Shown here piece by piece: positions 52,297-59,510 of a stretch of DNA of 64,000 bases. Position numbers and translations under genes: made by a program. The notes beneath the pieces are model-generated. The model was not told the DNA's origin and searched no databases. It saw only the letters and a program-made list of their open reading frames with translations. The stretch's first letter is position 1; each line of letters starts with the position of its first letter. This DNA comes from Hungatella hathewayi. GTDB taxonomy: Bacteria > Bacillota > Clostridia > Lachnospirales > Lachnospiraceae. The stretch covers positions 516,501-580,500 of the forward strand of contig CP102274.1 in assembly GCA_025149285.1 (NCBI GenBank), given 5' to 3'.

Positions 52297-53517
52297 ATGA
52301 CAAAAATTAACCGTGAAGAGTATATGGACTGGCTGATCAGGTGGAAGGACCGTCAGATTATAAAAGTAGTTTCAGGCGTGCGCCGCTGCGGGAAGTCTAC
52401 GATGTTTGACATGTTTCGGGAATATTTACTGACAGACGGAGTGAGCCGGAGCCAGATTATTATGCTTAACTTTGAAGATATTGAGTACGAAGAAATAACG
52501 GATTACCAGAAATTGTATTACTATATAAAAGAACGATTGCTTCCGGATCAGATGAATTATATATTTCTCGATGAGATTCAGCATGTAGCCGATTTTGAGA
52601 AGGCGGTGGACAGTCTTTTTATTAAGGAAAACTGCGATGTCTATATCACCGGTTCCAACGCATACTTTATGTCGGGAGAGCTGGCGACGCTTCTTTCCGG
52701 CCGTTATGTGGAGCTTAAGATGCTGCCGCTGTCATTTGCAGAGTTCTGCAGCACCTTGACGGAAACGGATTTTTCGCTGCAGCAGAAATTCAGCCGGTAT
52801 TTGGAATACAGTTCGTTTCCTTACGTTACACGTATGGGATTGGAATTAAAAGATGCCAAAGAGTATCTGATGGATATTTACCATACGGTTCTTTTAAAGG
52901 ATGTCGTGGCAAGGCTTAATATTTCCGATATCACCGTATTGGAAAATGTAGCAAAGTTTCTGCTCCACAACGTTGGAAACCTGGCGTCTCCCACGAAGAT
53001 TGCCAACACGTTGAAATCACAGGGGACAAAAGTGGATCAGAAGACCGTGGATAAGTATTTAAGGGGTCTGACAGACAGCCTCCTTCTCTACGAGGCGGGC
53101 CGGTATAATATTAAAGGAAAACAGTATTTGACACAGCAGTGCAAGTACTATGCGGTTGACATCGGCCTCCGCAATGTTCTGGTCCGGGGAAAAGACAGTG
53201 ATATCGGTCACATTTTGGAAAATATCGTCTATCTTGAACTGCTCCGGCGCGGCTTCCAGGTCCGGGTCGGCCAGATGAATGACGGGGAGGTGGATTTTGT
53301 AGCCATGAATTCGGAGGAAACCGTCTATTATCAGGTGGCTGCGACCACGTTGGAGGAATCAACTCTGGAACGGGAACTGGCGCCTCTCCGGAAGATTCAG
53401 GATAATTACCCCAAATACCTTCTGACCCTGGATGAATTGTTCGGAAACGCGGATTATGAGGGAATTAAAAAGAGAAATGTGCTGGAATGGCTTTTGAAAG
53501 AAAACAGATCACTTTAA
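52297..53517 (+). CDS. AAA-type ATPase with DUF4143 domain
   Basis: A 406-aa protein: AAA_14 domain with Walker A GVRRCGKSTMFD and Walker B YIFLDEIQHV, sensor TGSNAYFMSGELA, then a DUF4143 domain (about 190-360) with a winged-helix part (SPTKIANTLKSQGTKVDQKTV) and a PDDEXK-like core (LENIVYLELLRRGFQVRVG and EVDFVA). Such ATPases are widespread, often multi-copy, and of unknown role. GGAAAGGAG precedes the ATG. It has its own promoter. Confidence 0.9.
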   Translation: MTKINREEYMDWLIRWKDRQIIKVVSGVRRCGKSTMFDMFREYLLTDGVSRSQIIMLNFEDIEYEEITDYQKLYYYIKERLLPDQMNYIFLDEIQHVADFEKAVDSLFIKENCDVYITGSNAYFMSGELATLLSGRYVELKMLPLSFAEFCSTLTETDFSLQQKFSRYLEYSSFPYVTRMGLELKDAKEYLMDIYHTVLLKDVVARLNISDITVLENVAKFLLHNVGNLASPTKIANTLKSQGTKVDQKTVDKYLRGLTDSLLLYEAGRYNIKGKQYLTQQCKYYAVDIGLRNVLVRGKDSDIGHILENIVYLELLRRGFQVRVGQMNDGEVDFVAMNSEETVYYQVAATTLEESTLERELAPLRKIQDNYPKYLLTLDELFGNADYEGIKKRNVLEWLLKENRSL

Positions 53518-53554
53518 AGCAGTGAAAAGCTGAGAATCCAGTGTTGGAATTTTA

Positions 53555-54952
53555 ATGGCAAACAGGTATACTATAGGTAACACTGATGCTGGAAGAGTGC
53601 ATTTATCACATGGAAAATACAGGGGAAAAATGGACGAATATTTATTTGACGATTTAAGTATGGAATTAAGGTCATTGTTTGATATGGTAAAGGAACCGCT
53701 TGTAGAGTCATTTTTTTTAAAAGGAGAGCCGGATCACTGTCTTGGAACGTGCTTAAAAAGATGTCCGGAATCTCTTCTGGATGTAATAGCTGAGGAATAT
53801 GGACTGGAACTGGGGAGAGGAAAAGAAAGGAAAAGACAGCTGGAGTCGTTGGAACATAAGATTATTGAGGGGCTGTCCGCAAAGATCGAAGCAGTGCCGG
53901 CAAATGAGCTTCAATTGCTGATAAAACTGGCTGTTGAAGAGTGTGAGACAGAAGAAGCGGCAGAGGGGCTCAGCCTGCAGAAGAACGGCTGGGTATTTTA
54001 CTATGTTGACGAAGAGGAAATGAATACAACTCCCGTGGTTCCATATGAAATTGTGGATAAGATAAAGGAGTTAGCCGGGGAGATGGGGTTTGCCTCACGT
54101 ATGGCTTACTATGAGATGGTTCGAAGTTATATCAGTACATTCCTGAGGCTGTATGGAGTCTTTGAAACGAAATGGCTGTTTGAGGTAATCAGGAAGCACG
54201 ATATTCCGGCGGAGAGTGCGGAAGAGGAAAGTACGGCAGAGGAAAGTACGGCAGAGGAAAGTATGGCAGAGGAAAGGACGGCGGAGAAGTCAGAAGATAT
54301 GCCGGAAAAAAGAGACTGGCTGCCAGACAAAATGGCACTATCAAATGAAATGCTGGAAAAAGTGGTCGTCAGGCTGAAAGAGGAATCAGAAAATTTTGGG
54401 CTGGAGGCGGGATATCTGTTTGATCCCGATTTAGAAGATGAGGAGGAGTATAAAGAGCGCTTTGATGCGGTGAAGGACATGCCATATTATGAGCCATCCT
54501 TTGAGGACCTCCTGTTTTACCATGAGAACTACATTGATGAGCATTTGAAAGAGTACCGGATATTAAAACGGTATCTGAGTAAAAGAATGGACAGCAGTAT
54601 GGAGGCGGATCAGCTGTTGAGGGAACTTTCCATTGAAGCCGTGGAGGAATTGGGTGGAATATTTGCAGTTTCAGAGATTATGGAAAGATATGAGGGTATT
54701 TTTTCTTCCGGTGAGGAGTTAAAAGAATTTGAACAGCTTTTCAGGGACTGGGAAGATCATGTGCGAAAATGGAATAACCGTGGATTCACCAATGCAGAAA
54801 TGAGAGCGCGCGGGGAACATGGCTGCCAGACAAAAATTGAATGGGATCTTACCAAAATAAAGTTTAAAGCGAATACGCCTGATCCTGACGCTCCCTGTCC
54901 ATGCGGCAGCGGGAAGAAATACAGGCAGTGTTGCGGAAGAGTGAAGAAGTAA
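53555..54952 (+). CDS. SEC-C motif protein of unknown function
   Basis: A 465-aa mostly helical acidic protein ending in a SEC-C zinc motif (APCPCGSGKKYRQCC). I recognise no other domain. A four-copy 15-bp tandem repeat encodes an EESTA-type acidic linker (about residues 223-242) that separates two halves. The ATG at 53555 has no clear ribosome site; ATG 53630 (MDEYLFDDLSMEL) is preceded by AGGGG and may be the true start. It is followed 10 bp later by an RQC-minor gene, implying a functional pair. Confidence 0.75.
   Translation: MANRYTIGNTDAGRVHLSHGKYRGKMDEYLFDDLSMELRSLFDMVKEPLVESFFLKGEPDHCLGTCLKRCPESLLDVIAEEYGLELGRGKERKRQLESLEHKIIEGLSAKIEAVPANELQLLIKLAVEECETEEAAEGLSLQKNGWVFYYVDEEEMNTTPVVPYEIVDKIKELAGEMGFASRMAYYEMVRSYISTFLRLYGVFETKWLFEVIRKHDIPAESAEEESTAEESTAEESMAEERTAEKSEDMPEKRDWLPDKMALSNEMLEKVVVRLKEESENFGLEAGYLFDPDLEDEEEYKERFDAVKDMPYYEPSFEDLLFYHENYIDEHLKEYRILKRYLSKRMDSSMEADQLLRELSIEAVEELGGIFAVSEIMERYEGIFSSGEELKEFEQLFRDWEDHVRKWNNRGFTNAEMRARGEHGCQTKIEWDLTKIKFKANTPDPDAPCPCGSGKKYRQCCGRVKK
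54221..54280 (+). repeat. 4 x 15-bp coding tandem repeat
   Basis: Four near-identical 15-bp units (GCAGAGGAAAGTACG type) at 54221-54235, 54236-54250, 54251-54265 and 54266-54280. In frame, so copy change would alter linker length only. Confidence 0.9.
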
Positions 54953-54962
54953 GGTATGTGTA

Positions 54963-55553
54963 ATGACCAGAAAATCAAGAATTCATTATGAACTGGAAAC
55001 AGGGGAGATTACCAGCCTTAAGCCTGAAGAACTCAGGGCCATATTAAGAGCCGCGGATGAGCTGATTGCAACAGGAGGCCGGGGTATGCTGGTAAAGATA
55101 TTAAAAGGCTCAAAAGATAAGAAAGTGCTGGAGTATAAGCTGGATCAGTGCCCAGCCTACGGCTATTACCATGATCTGACGATGGATGAGATCAGCAGAC
55201 GGGTAGACTTTGCAATTGTAAAAAGGTATCTAAGGATTGAATACAGTGGCCGCCTTCCCATGTTGGTATTTACGGATAAGGGATGGGAAATAGAATGTGA
55301 AACGTATACGGAAGAGTGGTTTCAACGTTTTGAGGAGACAGTGACATCAAAGGTACTTCATCTGGATATGTTTGAGGAGTTAAAGAGTGTTAACCGCCAG
55401 GTGGTATTTGGACTGCTGAACCGGATAAAGGAAAGGGGAGATAAAGAGTACATACCACTTTTGAAGGCATGGCAGGAAGGCGAAGTGCGCAAGGACAGAG
55501 AGAGGATTGGGGGAGTTATTAAATTTTTGGAAGAAGGCAAGGGGTGTGAATAG
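54963..55553 (+). CDS. RQC-minor family winged-helix DNA-binding protein
   Basis: A 196-aa protein. Residues about 20-105 resemble the RQC winged helix of RecQ helicases (GGRGMLVKILKGSKDKKVLE, YGYYHDLTMDEISRRVDFAI, RLPMLVFTDKGWEIE), but no helicase part is present, matching the stand-alone RQC-minor group. The C-terminal 85 residues are helical and charged. It starts 10 bp after the SEC-C gene with a weak ribosome site, so coupled expression is likely. The RQC fold suggests recognition of DNA ends or structured DNA; the partner is unknown. Confidence 0.7.
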   Translation: MTRKSRIHYELETGEITSLKPEELRAILRAADELIATGGRGMLVKILKGSKDKKVLEYKLDQCPAYGYYHDLTMDEISRRVDFAIVKRYLRIEYSGRLPMLVFTDKGWEIECETYTEEWFQRFEETVTSKVLHLDMFEELKSVNRQVVFGLLNRIKERGDKEYIPLLKAWQEGEVRKDRERIGGVIKFLEEGKGCE

Positions 55554-55610
55554 GATACGATACGCTGGGATGGTGTGGTAGATCGTATGAAGAGGAAAGG
55601 AACCTTCGCG

Positions 55611-56102
55611 ATGAGAGGAATGACAGAGAGAGATAAGAAACTGCGTCTGCTGTACGGAGCTGCGTTTCTGGTGCTGATGGTGGTGGAAACGCTGATTGCC
55701 CTGTACGTTCACGACAAAGTGATACGTCCCTATGTGGGAGACATGCTGGTGGTTTTAGTGGTATACTGTTTTGTCAGAATCGTTATCCCGGTGAAGGCGC
55801 GGTTGATGCCGCTTTATGTGTTCGTGTTTGCGGCATGTGTGGAAGTGCTTCAGTATTTTGATCTCGTGACGCTGCTGGGACTATCCGGAAACAGATTTGC
55901 CAGAATCGTGTTCGGCTCGGTGTTTGACGTGAAGGATCTGGCCTGCTATGCGGCCGGGTGTCTGCTTTTGGAGGTCTGGGAGCGGAGAATTCGAAGAAAA
56001 ATATGCGGACAGACGGGACAGAAGCTGGAAGAACCGGGAAGTGGCGGGAAGAACCGGGAAGTGGCGGGAAGAACCGGAAGTGGCGAGAAGAACCGGAAGT
56101 AG
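55611..56102 (+). CDS. DUF2809-family membrane protein with repetitive C-terminus
   Basis: A 163-aa protein with about four membrane spans (LLYGAAFLVLMVVETLIALYV, GDMLVVLVVYCFVRIVI, LMPLYVFVFAACVEVLQYF, VKDLACYAAGCLLLEVW), typical of DUF2809. The start is set at ATG 55611, with AAAGGA nine bases upstream; the frame is open from 55575. The last about 30 residues (EEPGSGGKNREVAGR and on) are encoded by a 20/19-bp tandem repeat and are not family-like, so the protein probably reads through an expanded repeat to a stop inside it. Confidence 0.75.
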   Translation: MRGMTERDKKLRLLYGAAFLVLMVVETLIALYVHDKVIRPYVGDMLVVLVVYCFVRIVIPVKARLMPLYVFVFAACVEVLQYFDLVTLLGLSGNRFARIVFGSVFDVKDLACYAAGCLLLEVWERRIRRKICGQTGQKLEEPGSGGKNREVAGRTGSGEKNRK

Positions 56103-56115
56103 CGAGAAGAACCGG
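56028..56115 (+). repeat. 20/19-bp tandem repeat at a gene 3' end
   Basis: Units beginning GAAGAACCGG: two identical 20-bp copies (56028-56047, 56048-56067), two 19-bp copies (56068-56086, 56087-56105) lacking one G, and a partial copy (56106-56115). The unit length is not a multiple of three, so copy changes shift the reading frame. The DUF2809 stop codon lies in the fourth copy. Confidence 0.9.
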
Positions 56116-56198
56116 TATAAAAGAGGCAATAAAAAATGAAGACAGCCGATAAGGAAATACTGGTTCTTAAAGAAAAGTAAATAGGTATGATAACGCAG

Positions 56199-56236
56199 TA
56201 CCCGGTGATTTCTGAATATGGAATACCGGGTATTTT
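56199..56236 (+). terminator. terminator after the DUF2809 gene
   Basis: Stem TACCCGGT / ACCGGGTA, 18-base loop, followed by TTTTTCTG. The rest of the 272-bp gap before 56375 shows further CCCGGT/ACCGGG fragments but no gene. Confidence 0.75.
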
Positions 56237-56374
56237 TCTGTGTTTCCCGGTTATATGCCACCCGGTAATCCGGCAGTATGGTTCTCTGGTTTAAAAGTCT
56301 GAAACGGTTGTTGGCATTTTTCCGGGAAGCAGTTATACTATAAGTATTCTATTTGCAGGAAAGGGGGAATCCCC

Positions 56375-57502
56375 ATGAGTGATACAGAGAAGATAACAGA
56401 GCTGCCGAAGTCGACGCGGCCACATTTAACGCAGCCACATTTAACGCAGCCGCATATAACACAACCGCATATAACACAGCAGCTTCCATCACAGCAGCTT
56501 CTGACACAACCGCAGTACAGCTTCTTAAAAACAGATCCCCATCTGGGAAAACACATTATCCTGCTGGGGCTGGCGGGCAGTTATTCCTATGGAACGAACA
56601 ATGAAAACAGCGATATTGATGTCCGGGGCGTGACATTAAACAGGAAATCCGATTTGATCGGAATGACCTCCTATGATCAGTATACGGATGAGAACACGGA
56701 TACCGTGATCTATACGTTTAACAAGATCATCCGGCTTTTGCTGGAGTGCAATCCCAATACATGTGAACTGCTGGGACTGAATGAAGAGCACTACTTATAC
56801 TTATCCCCAATCGGGAGGGAACTGCTTGCCAACCGCCGTTTATTCCTTTCAAAGAGGGCGATCCAGTCCTTCGGCGGATACGCGGACCAGCAGCTGAGGC
56901 GGCTCCAGAATGCGCTGGCGCGGGACCGGATGGCTTCGGAGGAACGGGAAAGACATATCTATAATTCCGTAAAGAACGCCATGTATGAATTCAGGGAGCG
57001 CTACCGGATTTCCGATTACGGAACGCTGAAAATCTATATCGACGAGGCGGAGAATCCGGAGATGGACACAGAGATTTTTCTGGATGCTCAGTTTTCCCAC
57101 TATCCGCTGCGGGATTACCGGAACATCTGGGGTGAGATGAATAACATTGTGAAAGAATATGATAAGATTGGTAAACGGAACCGGAAGAAGGATGACAACC
57201 ATCTAAATAAGCACGCCATGCATTTAATCCGCCTGTTTATGATGGCGATCGATATACTGGAGAAAGAAGAGATTATTACGTACCGGAAGGACGAGCATGA
57301 GCTTCTGATGAAAATCCGCAGGGGAGAATTTCAGAAGGAGGACGGCACGTACCGGACGGAATTCTATGAGATTCTGGCTGATTACGAGAAACGGCTGCAT
57401 GAGGCGGCTGAGAACACATCGCTGCCGGACGAACCGGATTATGAGCGTGTGCAGGAATTCGTCATGAGTGTCAATGAAAGGGTGGTAAGAGATGAGATAT
57501 AA
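56375..57502 (+). CDS. RlaP/YcgL-type nucleotidyltransferase, with repeat-bearing N-terminus
   Basis: A 375-aa polymerase-beta-fold nucleotidyltransferase of the PF10127/COG3541 type. After a 45-residue N-terminal stretch of HLTQP repeats comes the core: GLAGSYSYGTNNENSDIDVRG, with the GS motif and the paired aspartates D-x-D. A helical C-terminal half follows (NEEHYLYLSPIGRELL, HAMHLIRLFMMAIDILE). The ATG has AAAGGGGG upstream. Relatives near RNA ligases (RlaP) are proposed RNA-repair enzymes; no ligase is visible here. It overlaps the next, related gene by 11 bp. Confidence 0.85.
   Translation: MSDTEKITELPKSTRPHLTQPHLTQPHITQPHITQQLPSQQLLTQPQYSFLKTDPHLGKHIILLGLAGSYSYGTNNENSDIDVRGVTLNRKSDLIGMTSYDQYTDENTDTVIYTFNKIIRLLLECNPNTCELLGLNEEHYLYLSPIGRELLANRRLFLSKRAIQSFGGYADQQLRRLQNALARDRMASEERERHIYNSVKNAMYEFRERYRISDYGTLKIYIDEAENPEMDTEIFLDAQFSHYPLRDYRNIWGEMNNIVKEYDKIGKRNRKKDDNHLNKHAMHLIRLFMMAIDILEKEEIITYRKDEHELLMKIRRGEFQKEDGTYRTEFYEILADYEKRLHEAAENTSLPDEPDYERVQEFVMSVNERVVRDEI
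56420..56479 (+). repeat. 4 x 15-bp coding tandem repeat
   Basis: Units CCACATTTAACGCAG (56420-56434, 56435-56449) and the diverged CCGCATATAACACAA/G (56450-56464, 56465-56479), encoding P-H-L/I-T-Q. In frame. Confidence 0.9.
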
Positions 57503-58322
57503 GGATTTTGAAGGAACTCTGGAAGACCTGGTAGAACAGAAGCTTCAGGAGATCGAGGAAAAGGAGCACGTGCGGATTCTCCACGCGGTGGAATCCGGAA
57601 GCCGTTCCTGGGGATTCGCTTCCCCGGACAGCGATTATGACGTGCGGTTTATCTATGTGCGCAGACCGGAAGATTACTTAAAGCTGGAACCCGTCCGTGA
57701 TGTGATTGAATGGGAGCTGGACGAGACGCTCGATATCAATGGATGGGATTTACAGAAAGCGCTGCGGCAGTATCACCGATCCAATTCCACGCTGTTTGAG
57801 TGGTCCAATTCTCCGGTTGTTTACCGGACGACGGAGGAGTGGAAGCAGATTCATCAGGAGGCGTCTCCGTATTTTTCCGTAAAGGCGTCCATGTACCATT
57901 ATTATGGAACGGCGAAGAGTAATTTTATGGAGTTTCTGCAGGGGGACACTGTGAAATACAAGAAGTATTTTTATGTGATCCGTCCGGTTTTGGCATGTCT
58001 GTGGATTGAGGAGCATGCATGTCCGCCGCCGGTACTTTTTTCGGAGCTGATGGAGGCGGTGCTTGGGGATCAGAGCCAGAAGGACGAATATCGCAAGGTG
58101 CGTCAGGCCGTGGAACGGCTTCTGGAAATCAAAGCGCTGACACCGGAAAGCGGTGCCGGGGCAAGGATTGAAGTGCTCAACTGTTTTATAGAAGAGCAGC
58201 TGGAGCACTCGAAAAAACTGCTGGATACCATGAAGGATGACAGGACGGACAGCTGGGAGACGCTGGACCGGCTGTTCCTGGAACATGTTTGCAAAGGAAA
58301 TGCAGAAGGGAGAATTCTTTGA
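57492..58322 (+). CDS. RlaP/YcgL-type nucleotidyltransferase (second copy)
   Basis: A 276-aa paralogue of the preceding protein. HAVESGSRSWGFASPDSDYDVRFIYVR carries the GS motif and the D-x-D metal pair; NGWDLQKALRQYHRSNSTLFEWSNSPVVY is the conserved PF10127 block; KKYFYVIRPVLACLWIEEH is also typical. It starts inside the end of the upstream gene (11-bp overlap, good GGTAAGAGATG context), so both are made together. The substrate could be RNA ends, tRNA or a small molecule; not decidable from sequence. Confidence 0.88.
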   Translation: MRYKDFEGTLEDLVEQKLQEIEEKEHVRILHAVESGSRSWGFASPDSDYDVRFIYVRRPEDYLKLEPVRDVIEWELDETLDINGWDLQKALRQYHRSNSTLFEWSNSPVVYRTTEEWKQIHQEASPYFSVKASMYHYYGTAKSNFMEFLQGDTVKYKKYFYVIRPVLACLWIEEHACPPPVLFSELMEAVLGDQSQKDEYRKVRQAVERLLEIKALTPESGAGARIEVLNCFIEEQLEHSKKLLDTMKDDRTDSWETLDRLFLEHVCKGNAEGRIL

Positions 58323-58324
58323 AA

Positions 58325-59458
58325 ATGACAATGGATCAATCATTACTGGAAAAAAAGCCGTTTCGTTTTATCGTGGTCGGTTCCGGCTGGAGATCGCTGT
58401 TTTACTGGAGAATTGCCTGCGCATATCCTGAATTATTTACCATGGAGACCATGCTCTGCAGGACGGATGAAAAGGCCGGGGCTATGAGACGGCAGTACGG
58501 TGTGCCTGCGATCACGTCAGAGGCGGCCTGTGAAGCGATGAAGCCGGACTTTGTGGTGATTGCGGTGAACAAGGCTTCCATCTTTTCTGAGACGAAGCGA
58601 TGGGCTAAAAAGGGATATCCGGTGCTCTGTGAGACTCCGGCTGCCTTAAAACTGGAAGACTTAAAGGAACTGTGGCGCATGAAAACGGAGGAGGGGGCTA
58701 AGATACAGGTAGCCGAACAGTACTATCTGTACCCCTCCTTTGCAGCGGCCATGGAGGTGGTCAGACGCGGCTATCTGGGGGATGTGACTATGATGAACTT
58801 ATCTGCCGTCCACGATTACCATGGAGCCAGCGTGATCCGGCGTATGCTGGGGACGGGACTTCAGAATATGGCGGTTTACGGGAAGGAGTATCCGTATACT
58901 CTGGTGGAAACGGATTCCAGAGACGGCGCCGTCACCGACGGACGAAGGGCTGAGAAGACGAGACGCAGATTAACGTTCGAATTTGAGGGCGGGAAGACGG
59001 CTTTTTATGATTTCAGCAGCGCACAGTACCACTCCTATATCCGCAGCCGCCATTTAAACGTTCAGGGGCCGGAGGGAGAACTGGATGACTGGATTGTGCG
59101 GCGGATAAAGGAAGAGATTCAGCCCTCGGGAAGACGTTTTCTGCCGATGGAGCAGACCATGAGTGTGGAGCGGGAGGCGTCAGGCAGCGGGATTATACGG
59201 ATTTATCTGGGAGAAGAGCAGCTTTATGTAAATCCATTTGTACATATGGGGCTGAAGAAGGTACTGCCCCAGGATGAGACGGCCATTGCCGTCCTGATGA
59301 TGGGGCTGAGGCGCTATATTGAGGAAGGGACGGAGTGCTATCCGCTGGCGGAGGGGCTTCAGGACGCTTACACGCTGATTCTGATGGAAGAGGCACTGAA
59401 AGATCCCGGGCGGCTGGTACGGTCAGAAACCCAGATATGGGCGGGAAAACAGATTTAG
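58325..59458 (+). CDS. Gfo/Idh/MocA-family oxidoreductase
   Basis: A 377-aa NAD(P)-dependent dehydrogenase: Rossmann fold with FIVVGSGWRSLFYWR and the second-strand VVIAVNK, then CETPAALKLEDL (the E-K-P-like motif has Pro but no Lys, C-E-T-P) and the C-terminal alpha/beta domain with VAEQYYLYPSFAA. The start is ATG 58325 or TTG 58319; the TTG overlaps the previous stop and is better spaced from AAGGGAG. Replacement of the usual EKP lysine by Thr suggests altered or lost catalysis. Substrate unknown. Confidence 0.85.
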   Translation: MTMDQSLLEKKPFRFIVVGSGWRSLFYWRIACAYPELFTMETMLCRTDEKAGAMRRQYGVPAITSEAACEAMKPDFVVIAVNKASIFSETKRWAKKGYPVLCETPAALKLEDLKELWRMKTEEGAKIQVAEQYYLYPSFAAAMEVVRRGYLGDVTMMNLSAVHDYHGASVIRRMLGTGLQNMAVYGKEYPYTLVETDSRDGAVTDGRRAEKTRRRLTFEFEGGKTAFYDFSSAQYHSYIRSRHLNVQGPEGELDDWIVRRIKEEIQPSGRRFLPMEQTMSVEREASGSGIIRIYLGEEQLYVNPFVHMGLKKVLPQDETAIAVLMMGLRRYIEEGTECYPLAEGLQDAYTLILMEEALKDPGRLVRSETQIWAGKQI

Positions 59459-59510
59459 GATAACTGCAGGGCAGACAGGTTTAGTCAGAGAAACGGAGTA
59501 AAGAGACGGC

